DNA of 64,000 nt, from the NCBI RefSeq assembly GCF_009911595.1, contig NZ_QWKG01000018.1, forward strand, positions 1 to 64,000, in the 5' to 3' direction. The position numbers and the translations under genes are program-made. This DNA is from Colidextribacter sp. OB.20. Lineage in GTDB: Bacteria > Bacillota > Clostridia > Oscillospirales > Oscillospiraceae. The notes under the pieces were generated by a model. It was not told the DNA's origin. It ran no database searches and saw only the letters and a program-made list of their open reading frames with translations. Shown piece after piece: positions 17,301 through 24,580 of the stretch; position 1 is the first letter of the stretch; every line of letters begins with the position of its first letter.

Positions 17301-19116
17301 GGTAGAGCTCTTCCCCGGCCAAAAGGTCTATCTGGTGGCGGGGAGCGACGTGGTGGCCAACGCCTCCTCCTACCGGGCCGAGCCCCAGCCCTGGTCCGTC
17401 CACCAGATGAACCACGTCATCTTCCGCCGGGCGGGGGAGGCGGAGCTGCCCGCCCCGCTGCCCATCAACGGTCAGGTGATTCAGCTCCAGCTGCCCCCCC
17501 ACCTGGAGGACATCAGCTCCACCCGCATCCGGGAGAACGTGGACCTGAACCGGGATATCTCCAACTTCATCGACCCGGTAATCCAGGACTTTATCTATCA
17601 GAACGGCCTCTACCTCCGTGACGGCCAGGAGAAGCCCATGCTGGACGCCGGCGAGCTGGACTTCCAGTGGATGGACACCCCCACCCCCGAGCTGCTGGCC
17701 GAGCTGGAGATCCACAACAAAAACAGCGAGCTGGTCCGAAACAGCATTGTAGAGGAGAAGGACCGGGTGATTGTCCTGGTGGAGACGGCTACCGGCCGCC
17801 GGCTGGGCCATGTCAGCTATCGGATGCTGTCCACCTCTCAGCTCTTCGCCTCCATCCCCGACCAGGAGCTGGCCAACCATGTCCGGCTCAGCTCGGGGGG
17901 CAACGTCCTGCTGATTACCTCCCTCTTTGCCGAGGAGACCGAGATGCACGGGTACTACTTCCAGCTGCTCATCAGCGAGCTGCTGGCCTACGCCCTGGAG
18001 CAGGAGTGTGTCTATGGCCTCTTCCGCCCCCACAGCCGCACCATGAGCCGGGAGCTGGAGGACCTGCTCGCCCGGCAGGGCTTTACCCCCCATCCCGGCG
18101 TGAGCATGTTCTGGGAGGTGGACATGCACGCCCCCACGGTCCTCATTCAAAACCTGGAGACCGCCATTCAGGACCCCCTGAGCCGCAACCGCCGGGTGCT
18201 GGCCGCCATCCGCCGGGGACATGAGCGGCTCCAGACCGCCCTCACCGGGCTGTATCCCGGCTCCCTGGTGCTCACCCTGTCCGCCGACACCATTCACCAC
18301 AAGCTGCTGAAAAAAATCACCTCCCTGAACCATGTTCCCGAGGTCCCCACCCAGCCCAGGGTGCTGGGGGAGAGCATGTGCGTCCCCTTCGGCAAGCTGC
18401 TCCGGGGCAAGATGGTGCCCAATACCGTGACCAAGACCCTCCACACAGACAAGGTTTTTTCTCCCGACCTGCGGGAGAGCACCCTGGAGGCCTTCCCCTA
18501 CTACGCCCCCATCCCCAGCCAGGTGCGCACCCTCAAGTCCTTCAACCGCCCGGTCATCCTGGTGGACGACCTGATGCACCCCGGCTTCCGCCTCAAGCGG
18601 CTGGGTCCCGTCCTGAAGCAGGAGGGAGTGCCCATCCGGATGGTGCTGGTGGGTATCCTGTCGGGATACGGAAAGGATTTGATGACATCCTGGAATCAGC
18701 CGGTGGACAGCGTCTACTTCCTGCCCCGCATCCGCCAGTGGTTTGTGGAGGCCACCCTGTACCCCTTCATCGGGGGCAACACCGTCCGGCGGCAGAGGTC
18801 TCCAGTGCCCGGACTGCTGCCCGGCATCAATCACATCCTGCCCTACGCCAGGCCCCTGTTCCAGGACGAATGCGGCCAGGAGGCCTCGCTGAATCTGTCC
18901 CGCACCTGCCTGGAGTGTTCCCTGGACCTGATCTCCACCCTGGAGCAGGAGTACCGCCTGCTCTATGGACGCAACCTCACCCTGTCCCGGCTGCCTGAGG
19001 CCATTATCCTCCCCCTGTGCCCCGACAAGGGCACCTGCCTGCACTACGACCCCAATCTGTCCGCCTCGGTCTATCTGCAAAACGACTTGGAGCAGCTGTT
19101 GAGGCAGAATCAGTGA
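14326..19116 (+). CDS. 1596-residue fusion: HD domain, helical repeats, nucleotidylyltransferase, GNAT-like and PRTase-like regions
   Basis: One uninterrupted frame. Residues about 160-330 contain an HD phosphohydrolase-type core with H214-D215 in AAAHDLGKFG and later histidines in ISHIASNHST. Residues about 350-900 are all-helical repeat-like. Residues about 908-1097 are a NadD-type nucleotidylyltransferase: FFPGTFDPFTLSHKG (the usual HxGH appears as SHKG) and ISSTRIREN. Residues about 1110-1280 look like a GNAT acyltransferase fold. Residues about 1330-1540 include PVILVDDLMHPGFRLKRLG, a phosphoribosyltransferase-like PRPP loop. The combination suggests nucleotide or NAD-type metabolism, but the reaction is unknown. 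It is followed by a dehydrogenase and a flavoprotein on the same strand. Domain calls are by motif only; GNAT and PRTase are the least sure. Confidence 0.75.
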   Translation: MNKLIRQLNHEIIESLAARKPDKFPGRRALHELLKAPAWEEGLSALFPIRERLSCAHILELCAPVLDMICPEPPEKGWGPFCYQYICRVMFPNSGFAPEAPRCAGGAVFYLTVLQILLDWEREALPFDPMLDFEFLSEEEYEGCDKAREYRRLMTAWREEFLYELMRLGMEFTPFKTLSHIAGVHYIAMTAARGLAKAGVEVDLALISGAAAAHDLGKFGCRPGERVPYLHYYYTDQWLLERKMGDISHIASNHSTWDLELESLSAESLLLIYADFRSKSERDRDGSEVVILYPLDESFQVILSKLDNVDRKKRRRYEFVYGKLHDFEDYMRALGVDVDLTGGQTEPAPHKDPALMGQEETLNGLILLSVEHNLKLMHMLSNEQKFGNIIEGARSTKSWQQLRAYLNVFEEYFTYLSVRQKTQALSFLYELLMHREGDIRRQAGALIGQIIARFHLVYRKEVPADAQNDPAEEVPFTLWGQYLDMIIFPDHKTTPQQRAHIAYCLKLMIESMLNHARPGDIPRFLEMLLRYYADPEHTSADTAFTLLDAARYLPPKHYDEETREMLVNFAAHFTTLDDPRLVTAALQFLRETVRNIPRDHPQMARIAQIVEDTPSRQLTTVFLKCRILRRAGRDVSALEHTLYDTDITSEVFLDNLKIATPWIVKVAGVELLRDQVEHGVKTHILHIATHFSNLVKVSERVGVRHTAGAALVRTLSLLRRDQRNEVVVELGKGLEMGQYEISKYIPQYLGEAALYLHPSELDEQVLWLKGLLGSPNDSAVAGALNTIAVLLQHYPDYQHRFPERAEVYEARRQELLGLLLQGLAHYRETVRQEALLVTGKLLFESSGLDMEEKARLFALCYRKLLFLIQESPRQDGLTLFYRASALAHINRFIALRRLDHGPFTFEKPRKIAFFPGTFDPFTLSHKGIVHAIRDMGFEVYLAVDEFSWSKKAQPHLIRRQIVNLSVAGDFHVHLFPDDIPVNIANPADLRRLVELFPGQKVYLVAGSDVVANASSYRAEPQPWSVHQMNHVIFRRAGEAELPAPLPINGQVIQLQLPPHLEDISSTRIRENVDLNRDISNFIDPVIQDFIYQNGLYLRDGQEKPMLDAGELDFQWMDTPTPELLAELEIHNKNSELVRNSIVEEKDRVIVLVETATGRRLGHVSYRMLSTSQLFASIPDQELANHVRLSSGGNVLLITSLFAEETEMHGYYFQLLISELLAYALEQECVYGLFRPHSRTMSRELEDLLARQGFTPHPGVSMFWEVDMHAPTVLIQNLETAIQDPLSRNRRVLAAIRRGHERLQTALTGLYPGSLVLTLSADTIHHKLLKKITSLNHVPEVPTQPRVLGESMCVPFGKLLRGKMVPNTVTKTLHTDKVFSPDLRESTLEAFPYYAPIPSQVRTLKSFNRPVILVDDLMHPGFRLKRLGPVLKQEGVPIRMVLVGILSGYGKDLMTSWNQPVDSVYFLPRIRQWFVEATLYPFIGGNTVRRQRSPVPGLLPGINHILPYARPLFQDECGQEASLNLSRTCLECSLDLISTLEQEYRLLYGRNLTLSRLPEAIILPLCPDKGTCLHYDPNLSASVYLQNDLEQLLRQNQ

Positions 19117-19456
19117 CCTGTAGGGGGCGGGCTCCGCCCCGCCCTGCCGCCGAAATCGAAAAACGGCACGCCGCCGAAAACGAAAAAACGGGGCGGCGCA
19201 GAGGCTGAAAAACGGGGCGGCGCAGAGGCTGAAAAACGGGGCGGCGCAGAGGCCGCCCCCTACCGACGGGCAAATACAATACCGGAGGGTGGCGTTACCC
19301 TGAAAAACGGCGGGCCGGGTCGTCCCGCCCTACGCCCGGCAGAATCAATGACCTGTAGGGGGCGGGCTCCGCCCCGCTCCGTCGCCGAAATCGAAAAAAC
19401 GGGGCGGCACAGAGACCGCCCCCTACCGACGGATAAACACAATACCGGAAGTGATA
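19117..19456. repeat. Duplicated palindromic element with a 24-base tandem repeat
   Basis: The segment from the end of the preceding gene (GGCAGAATCA) through CTGTAGGGGGCGGGCTCC to CCGCCCCCTACCGACGG occurs twice, beginning near 19103 and near 19338. The first copy is longer by exactly 72 bases and contains a 24-base unit (19188-19211, 19212-19235 and a partial third to 19252). Outer arms TGTAGGGGGCGG / CCGCCCCCTAC can pair. The stretch of about 345 bases has no gene. Confidence 0.8.
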
Positions 19457-19461
19457 TTATC

Positions 19462-20763
19462 ATGTATTATTACAACGTCAACGGCGCGGCCCTGGCCTCG
19501 CTGACTCCCCTGGAGGGCCTTGGCCCGGAGGTGGAGCCCTCCAACAGCTGGCGGCTCTTCGCCGCCGTTCCGGGTGACCCGGTGCTGGGCCGGGGGTCCT
19601 TCAAGGTGAACCACCCCGGCCAGCTGCTGGCCGGCCACGGTCTGGAGGCGCTGGACGCCTCCCGCCTGCCCGATCTGGACAGCACCGGTCCCTGGGGGGA
19701 GGCCCTCATGCCCCCGCCCGACTACCGCCCCATCCCCCTGATGGTGGACGAGAATGTGGAGCAGGCCATCGCCGACGGCCGGGTCACCGCCGTCAACACC
19801 AGCCGCCCCGGCTGGGAGGAGCTTTTGCGGTGGACACCTGGCTCCGGCAAAAAGCGGGTAAACATTGTGGCCATCGGCGATGTGGGCTCCACCCTCCTCA
19901 CCGGGCTGAAGCTGCTGGGGGGGGATGTGATCTCCTCCATCGGCATCTGCGACCTCAGCAGCCAGATCACCGCCCGGTGGGAGTTTGAGATGGGTCAGAT
20001 CAATCTGCCCTGGAACTACAACATGTTCCCCGAGGTGGAGGTCATCTCCCCGGAGGAGCTGTTTGACTGCGACATGTTTGTCTTTGTGGCCTCCAAGGGC
20101 ATCCCGCCGGTGGGCTCCCAGGTGCAGGATGTGCGCATGGCCCAGTTTGAGGCCAACGCCGGCATTGTGAAGCACTACGCAAAAATGGCCCGGGAGAAGG
20201 GGTTCCGGGGGCTGTGGTGCGCCGTGTCCGACCCGGTGGACCCCCTGGCAAAGACCGCCTATCTGGAGAGCAACAAGGACGAAAACGGCAACTGGGACGG
20301 CAGGGGCCTGCGGCCCGAGCAGGTCCAGGGCTTCGGTCTGGGGGTGATGAACGCCCGGGCGGCCTACTTCGCCAAGCGGGACGAGAGGCTTGCCTCCTTC
20401 CTCACCGAGGGCCGGTCCTTCGGGCCGCACGGAACGGGGTTGTTCATCGCCAACTCCATCGACCACTACGACGAGGAACTGTCTCAGGAGCTGACTCGCC
20501 TCACCGTCACCGCCAACCTGAAAATGCGGGAGATCGGCTTCAAGCCCTATGTGGCCCCCGCCCTGTCCTCCGGGGCCCTGTCCCTGCTGCTCACCCTCCG
20601 GGGGGAGTGGCACTGCGGGTCGGTCTTCCTGGATGGGGTCTATATGGGCGTGAAAAACCGCTTCACCCCCGCCGGGGTGGAGACCGAGCTGCTGCCCCGC
20701 ATCCCAGACCCCCTCTTCGGCCACATCCGGGAGGCGGCGGAGCATTTGAAGGGAATCATCTGA
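19462..20763 (+). CDS. Lactate/malate dehydrogenase-like protein with N-terminal extension
   Basis: 433 residues; ordinary LDH/MDH enzymes have ~310. Residues 1-135 are an extra domain with no recognised motif. From residue ~136 there is a Rossmann dinucleotide site (VNIVAIGDVGSTLLTGLKLLG), DPVDPLAKTAYLES in place of the family's NPVD, and GPHGTG, which corresponds to the catalytic-histidine motif GEHGDS. The fold and NAD(P) use are therefore likely but the substrate is not predictable, since the substrate loop differs from both LDH and MDH. The start ATG 19462 has only a weak ribosome site (GGAAGTG). It lies between the giant fusion gene and the flavoprotein gene, probably as a functional group. 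Confidence 0.75.
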   Translation: MYYYNVNGAALASLTPLEGLGPEVEPSNSWRLFAAVPGDPVLGRGSFKVNHPGQLLAGHGLEALDASRLPDLDSTGPWGEALMPPPDYRPIPLMVDENVEQAIADGRVTAVNTSRPGWEELLRWTPGSGKKRVNIVAIGDVGSTLLTGLKLLGGDVISSIGICDLSSQITARWEFEMGQINLPWNYNMFPEVEVISPEELFDCDMFVFVASKGIPPVGSQVQDVRMAQFEANAGIVKHYAKMAREKGFRGLWCAVSDPVDPLAKTAYLESNKDENGNWDGRGLRPEQVQGFGLGVMNARAAYFAKRDERLASFLTEGRSFGPHGTGLFIANSIDHYDEELSQELTRLTVTANLKMREIGFKPYVAPALSSGALSLLLTLRGEWHCGSVFLDGVYMGVKNRFTPAGVETELLPRIPDPLFGHIREAAEHLKGII

Positions 20764-20826
20764 TGCAGGGCGCGACGGGCCGCCCGATAAAACGGCGCGC
20801 CCAGTGGTCACGCCCTGCCGGCCCTC

Positions 20827-20898
20827 TGTAGGGGCGCATAATATGCGCCCGCCAGATCTGCGCCGGTTTCCCGCGGGCGGATGATATCCGCCCCTACA
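20827..20898. repeat. GGGCGCAT-type palindromic repeat
   Basis: Outer arms TGTAGGGGCG / CGCCCCTACA enclose two hairpins, GGGCGCATA/TATGCGCCC and GGGCGGAT/ATCCGCCC. Same family as 11933-12070. Confidence 0.8.
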
Positions 20899-20921
20899 CA
20901 CCATGTCAGGAAGGTGGAACT

Positions 20922-21980
20922 ATGTCCATTACACTCATTTACCCCACCCCCGACGAGGGGTGGGCGGGCCAGCGGCTGGAGGGTGTGCTGAATCGCGTCC
21001 TGGCCGGGCGGGCGGTCCGGGCGGTTCGGACGGCGAAGAAGCTGGTCAGTCTGAAGGGCCAGCGGCTGCTCTTCGCCCTGGCCCTGGGAGAGGCAGGCAC
21101 CAATCTGGAGTACGTCCGGATGCTGGCCTGGCTGCGGAAGGAGCCCAACCTGCTGGCCGGCTGCACCGCCGGGCTCATTGTAGACGGGGCGGGGGAGCTG
21201 TACACCAAATCCGTCGCCGCCGAGGCCGCCCTGGCCTTGAACAGGGCGGGCTGCGCCCTGGTGGGCCGGCCCCTGGTGGAGGCCACCGGCTCTCTGGCTA
21301 ACTTTGAGGTCCAGGCCAAAAACCTGGGCACCGACCGGATGGGGGCCTACCGGGCCGCCGCCGGGGAGCTGGCGGAGCGGGTGGAGACAGAGACCCTTCC
21401 CAAAAGAGAGCGGCCCAATGTGCTGGTCCTCCACGCCTCCAGCCACCACACCTCCAACACCATGGACCTGTGGTCCAGAGTCCGGGAGAGGCTGGAGGGC
21501 CGGTGTGACATCCAGGAGATCGGCCTGCGCAACGGAACGCTCTCCGACTGCTCCGGCTGCCCCTACACCATGTGCCTCCACTTCGGCGAGAAGGGGGGAT
21601 GCTTCTACGGCGGCGTGATGCAGAACGAGGTCTATCCCGCCGTCCGCACGGCGGACGCCCTGGTGCTGCTGTGCCCCAACTATAACGATGCCCTGCCCGC
21701 CAACCTCACCGCCTGCGTCAACCGCCTTACCGCCCTGTTCCGCCAGACCCGGTTCTATGACAAGGCGGTCTTTGCCATTGTGGTCTCGGGCTACTCCGGG
21801 GGAGACGCGGTGGCCCGGCAGGTGATCGACGCCATGAACATGAACAAATCATTCTACCTCCCCCCGAATTTTGCCCTGATTGAGACGGCCAATTTCCCCG
21901 GACAGGCCCTGAACCTGCCCGGCATTCAGACCCGGCTGGAGGACTTTGGCCGGAATATATTGGAGGCGCTGTGCCTGTAA
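20922..21980 (+). CDS. Iron-sulfur flavoprotein / FMN reductase-like protein with N-terminal extension
   Basis: 352 residues. Residues 1-160 are an alpha/beta region I do not recognise. From ~165 a flavodoxin-like NADPH:FMN reductase fold begins (RPNVLVLHASSHHTSNTMDL), with the cysteine cluster CSGCPYTMC then GGC: C-x2-C-x4-C-x7-C, as in iron-sulfur flavoproteins carrying a 4Fe-4S cluster and FMN. It later has VLLCPNYNDALPANLTACVNRL and VVSGYSGGDAV. It likely transfers electrons in the cytosol. Third gene of the block starting at 14326, separated from the second by a palindromic repeat. RBS AGGAAGGTGGAACT precedes ATG 20922. Confidence 0.8.
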   Translation: MSITLIYPTPDEGWAGQRLEGVLNRVLAGRAVRAVRTAKKLVSLKGQRLLFALALGEAGTNLEYVRMLAWLRKEPNLLAGCTAGLIVDGAGELYTKSVAAEAALALNRAGCALVGRPLVEATGSLANFEVQAKNLGTDRMGAYRAAAGELAERVETETLPKRERPNVLVLHASSHHTSNTMDLWSRVRERLEGRCDIQEIGLRNGTLSDCSGCPYTMCLHFGEKGGCFYGGVMQNEVYPAVRTADALVLLCPNYNDALPANLTACVNRLTALFRQTRFYDKAVFAIVVSGYSGGDAVARQVIDAMNMNKSFYLPPNFALIETANFPGQALNLPGIQTRLEDFGRNILEALCL

Positions 21981-21984
21981 TGAG

Positions 21985-22126
21985 ACAGAAAAATTCCCCT
22001 GACGCGGAAGCTCCGGAGGAGCGGCGTCAGGGGAATTACTGCTTTGGGCGTGCGGTCATGAAATAACGGCCGAGAGGGGACTCGGCCGTTATCGCTGGGA
22101 AAATATGCACAGGCGGTCTTTCGACC
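21985..22126 (-). ncRNA. Candidate small RNA with own promoter and terminator, about 140 bases
   Basis: Minus strand. The promoter at 22133-22161 predicts a start near 22126. The transcript would contain GGTC-GAAA-GACC near its 5' end, a perfect 12-base stem ATAACGGCCGAG / CTCGGCCGTTAT (22063-22092), and end in a 14-base terminator stem followed by TTTTT. The only open frame across it is short with no ribosome site. I cannot match it to a named RNA family. Confidence 0.65.
21989..22037 (-). terminator. Terminator of the minus-strand small RNA (also a hairpin after the flavoprotein gene)
   Basis: Stem AATTCCCCTGACGC / GCGTCAGGGGAATT (14 perfect pairs) followed on the minus strand by TTTTT. 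On the plus strand it is not followed by T, so minus is the favoured direction. Confidence 0.8.
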
Positions 22127-22132
22127 AAGGAC

Positions 22133-22161
22133 AGTATACCACAATATCCAGAATCCGGCAA
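22133..22161 (-). promoter_or_regulatory. Promoter of the candidate small RNA
   Basis: Minus strand TTGCCG, 17 bases, TATACT with TGG directly before the -10. Confidence 0.7.
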
Positions 22162-22232
22162 GAGGGAAAATGTGAATTTATAAAAGATTTTTTCGAGAAA
22201 TGTCAAAAAACAGGGAAATTATGAATAATTAT

Positions 22233-22421
22233 TCACTCGGACTCTATTTTTATACGAGGGAGGGCATATTCCAGCATGAGACTGATCACTTCGTTCCGGC
22301 TGTGACCTGTACTTTTTACGATCTCCTCGATGCCTTGAAGTGTCCGTTCTTTAATTCTAACGGTAATATTGCGGTGCCCGTCGTCTCCACGCACTTTAAT
22401 TGTCAGCATTTCATCCAGCAT
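22233..22421 (-). CDS. Ribbon-helix-helix DNA-binding protein
   Basis: 62 residues from ATG 22421, preceded by AGGAGGG at 8-base spacing. NITVRIKERTLQGIEEIV followed by GHSRNEVISLMLEYAL is the strand-helix-helix arrangement of Arc/CopG-type repressors. It has a near relative in this window at 43770-43964. No toxin gene is next to it, so it is more likely a lone regulator than an antitoxin. It is divergent from the small gene at 22522 across a very AT-rich 100-base region. Confidence 0.75.
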   Translation of the reverse strand: MLDEMLTIKVRGDDGHRNITVRIKERTLQGIEEIVKSTGHSRNEVISLMLEYALPRIKIESE

Positions 22422-22453
22422 AGGACAACCCTCCTAACAAATAAAGTTTACTC

Positions 22454-22482
22454 TTGCATATAAAGTAAATATATATTATAAT
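22454..22482 (+). promoter_or_regulatory. Promoter of the 22522 gene in a divergent AT-rich region
   Basis: TTGCAT (22454-22459), 17 bases, TATAAT (22477-22482). The same AT-rich stretch also offers minus-strand -10 candidates for the ribbon-helix-helix gene. Confidence 0.6.
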
Positions 22483-22521
22483 GTGAATGTATTATAATTA
22501 TACAATGAATGGAGTACAAGT

Positions 22522-22791
22522 ATGTTAAAAAAAGAAGAATTCCCGATTTCAACCACTCTGTATCATGCTGAGCTGGGCAGAATGGTGGCGGACTATGTGG
22601 GGCGGATCGATCCGGATGTGCTTCAGTCTGCTATAGAGAGCCGGGCGGTTCAGACCCTGGAGGCCATCCGCTGTATTCTGAATAACAGCCAGCTGGATGA
22701 CCCGGGGTGCTTCCAGCGCATCGATACGCTGGTCAAGCTCTTTTTTCAGGAGCTGGAGGTAAATGTGAATCGGCACAGTGAATATGATTAA
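22522..22791 (+). CDS. Small hypothetical protein
   Basis: 89 residues, helical, acidic, no signal or membrane segment. Supported by ATG 22522 with GGAG at 8 bases, its own promoter and its own terminator. Segments such as IRCILNNSQLDDPGCFQRID and VKLFFQELEVN give no family clue I recognise. Confidence 0.65.
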   Translation: MLKKEEFPISTTLYHAELGRMVADYVGRIDPDVLQSAIESRAVQTLEAIRCILNNSQLDDPGCFQRIDTLVKLFFQELEVNVNRHSEYD

Positions 22792-22838
22792 GGGAAAAAA
22801 GGCGGCGCTTTTGTGAAAAAAACGCTGTCTTTTTTTCC
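22792..22838 (+). terminator. Terminator after the small gene at 22522
   Basis: GGAAAAAAGGCGGCG pairs (with two G-T pairs) with CGCTGTCTTTTTTTCC; the run of seven T completes a rho-independent terminator. Confidence 0.75.
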
Positions 22839-22854
22839 GGTTATGTGGTATGAT
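22826..22854 (+). promoter_or_regulatory. Possible promoter of the ABC-F gene
   Basis: TGTCTT, 17 bases, TATGAT with TGG before the -10. The -35 is weak and overlaps the preceding terminator's T tract. Confidence 0.45.
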
Positions 22855-22892
22855 GGTCAGCGAATATTTTGAGCTTCAAAAGGAGAACGACT

Positions 22893-24488
22893 ATGATCAC
22901 CGTCACCGACCTGAGCCTGAACTACAGCGGCACCCCGCTGTTTTCCCATGTGGATTTGCAGTTCCTCCGGGGCAACTGCTACGGCATCATCGGCGCCAAC
23001 GGCGCCGGCAAGTCCACCTTCCTGAAGATTCTGTCCGGCGAGCTGGAGTCCACCTCCGGCCAGGTGTCCATCCTGCCCAACATCCGCATGTCCGTTTTGA
23101 AGCAGGACCAGAACGCCTACGACGCCTACAACGTGATGGACACCGTCATCATGGGCAACCAGCGGCTCTACGATGTGGGCAAGGAGAAGGAGGCCCTCTA
23201 CGCCAAGGAGGAGATGACTGACGAGGACGGGATGCTGGCCTGTCAGCTGGAGGAGGAGTACGCCGAGCTGGGGGGCTGGGAGGCGGAGAGCGACGCCAGC
23301 CGCATCCTTCAGGGCCTGGGGCTGGGCACCGAGCTGCACTACAACGATATGGCCACCCTGGATGCCCGGCTGAAGGTGAAGGTGCTGCTGGCCCAGGCCC
23401 TCTTCGGCAGTCCCGACCTGCTGATGATGGACGAGCCCACCAACAACCTGGACATTGACGCCGTCAACTGGCTGGAGGACTTTCTGCTGGACTTTGAGGG
23501 CACCGTGATCGTGGTCTCTCACGACCGGCACTTCCTCAACACTGTCTGTACCCACATTGTGGACATCGACTACGGCAAAATCAAGATGTATGTGGGCAAC
23601 TACGACTTCTGGTATGAGTCCTCTCAGCTGGTCCAGCAGCTTATCAAGAGCCAGAACAAGCGCAACGAGGAGAAGATCAAGGAGCTGCAGGAGTTCATCT
23701 CCCGGTTCTCCGCCAACAAGTCCAAGAGCAAGCAGGCCACCGCCCGGCGCAAGCTCCTGGACAAGCTCACCGTGGAGGAGATGCCCGCCTCCTCCCGCCG
23801 CTACCCCTGGGTGGGCTTCTCCCCCGACCGGGAGGTGGGCAAGGACATCCTCTTTGTCACCGACGTGTCCAAGACCATCGATGGGGTGAAGGTGCTGGAC
23901 AAGGTGTCCTTCATCGTGGGCCACGACGAGAAGATCGCCTTCGTGGGGGACAACGAGAACGCCCACACCGCCCTGTTCAAGATTCTGGCCGGGGAGCTGG
24001 AGCCCGACGAGGGGACGGTGAAGTGGGGCCAGACGGCCACCTTCTCCTACTTCCCCAAGGACAACACCCCCTACTTCCAGGAGAATGACGACGACCTGGT
24101 CCAGTGGCTGCGCCAGTTCTCCCCCGACCCCCAGGAGCAGTATCTCCGGGGCTTTTTGGGCCGGATGCTCTTCTCCGGGGACGAGGTCCACAAGCCGGTG
24201 AAGGTCCTGTCCGGCGGTGAGAAGGTGCGGTGTATGCTGTCCCGGATGATGCTGTCCGGGGCCAACGTCCTCATGCTGGACCAGCCCACCAACCACCTGG
24301 ACCTGGAGTCCATCGCCGCCCTGAACAAGGGGCTGGAGGCCGTCAAGTGCAACGTGCTGGTGGCCTCCCACGACCATCAGCTCATTCAGACCGTGTGTAA
24401 CCGGGTCTTTGACTTCACCGCCGACGGAAAGCTCATCGACCGGAAGATGAGCTACGACGAGTATCTGGAGAGCCAGAAAATACAGTGA
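22893..24488 (+). CDS. ABC-F family ATPase, YbiT-like, with one degenerate ATP site
   Basis: 531 residues, two ABC domains and no membrane segment, so a ribosome-associated ABC-F protein and not a transporter. Domain 1 has intact Walker A (GANGAGKST, ~37-45) and Walker B (LMMDEPTNNLD) but its signature is TLDARLKVKV in place of LSGGE. Domain 2 has an intact LSGGEKV signature, but its Walker A reads GDNENAHTAL without the lysine, and its Walker B is LMLDQPTNHLD with Q for the catalytic E. Walker A of one domain pairs with the signature of the other, so one composite site is complete and the other is lost. The start ATG 22893 follows AAAAGGAGAACGACT. Role in translation is inferred from family. 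Confidence 0.9.
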   Translation: MITVTDLSLNYSGTPLFSHVDLQFLRGNCYGIIGANGAGKSTFLKILSGELESTSGQVSILPNIRMSVLKQDQNAYDAYNVMDTVIMGNQRLYDVGKEKEALYAKEEMTDEDGMLACQLEEEYAELGGWEAESDASRILQGLGLGTELHYNDMATLDARLKVKVLLAQALFGSPDLLMMDEPTNNLDIDAVNWLEDFLLDFEGTVIVVSHDRHFLNTVCTHIVDIDYGKIKMYVGNYDFWYESSQLVQQLIKSQNKRNEEKIKELQEFISRFSANKSKSKQATARRKLLDKLTVEEMPASSRRYPWVGFSPDREVGKDILFVTDVSKTIDGVKVLDKVSFIVGHDEKIAFVGDNENAHTALFKILAGELEPDEGTVKWGQTATFSYFPKDNTPYFQENDDDLVQWLRQFSPDPQEQYLRGFLGRMLFSGDEVHKPVKVLSGGEKVRCMLSRMMLSGANVLMLDQPTNHLDLESIAALNKGLEAVKCNVLVASHDHQLIQTVCNRVFDFTADGKLIDRKMSYDEYLESQKIQ

Positions 24489-24497
24489 GTTTTTTAT

Positions 24498-24530
24498 GAG
24501 GCTGCCCGTTTGGGCGGCCTCAAATTTTTT
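24498..24530 (+). terminator. Terminator of the ABC-F gene
   Basis: GAGGCTGCCC / GGGCGGCCTC stem (one T-G pair), loop GTTT, followed by AAATTTTTTG. Confidence 0.8.
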
Positions 24531-24551
24531 GCAAAAAAATGTAAAGCTCCC

Positions 24552-24580
24552 TTGACACGAAATGTAAAGCGTGCTATACT
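24552..24580 (+). promoter_or_regulatory. Near-consensus promoter of the XRE/membrane protein operon
   Basis: TTGACA (24552-24557), 17 bases, TATACT (24575-24580), the best promoter in the window. It overlaps the operator-like repeats at 24563-24604, as expected for a repressed or autoregulated promoter. Confidence 0.88.

Noticed and set aside
19188-19252. Short direct repeats looking like a CRISPR fragment
   Set aside because: The 24-base units are directly contiguous with no spacers, and no cas genes are present.
21926-22144. 72-codon minus-strand frame over the small RNA candidate
   Set aside because: No ribosome site, composition unlike a protein, and it begins upstream of the predicted RNA start.
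22233-22421. Ribbon-helix-helix gene as an antitoxin
   Set aside because: No adjacent toxin gene; the neighbours are a small RNA candidate and a divergent unrelated small gene.
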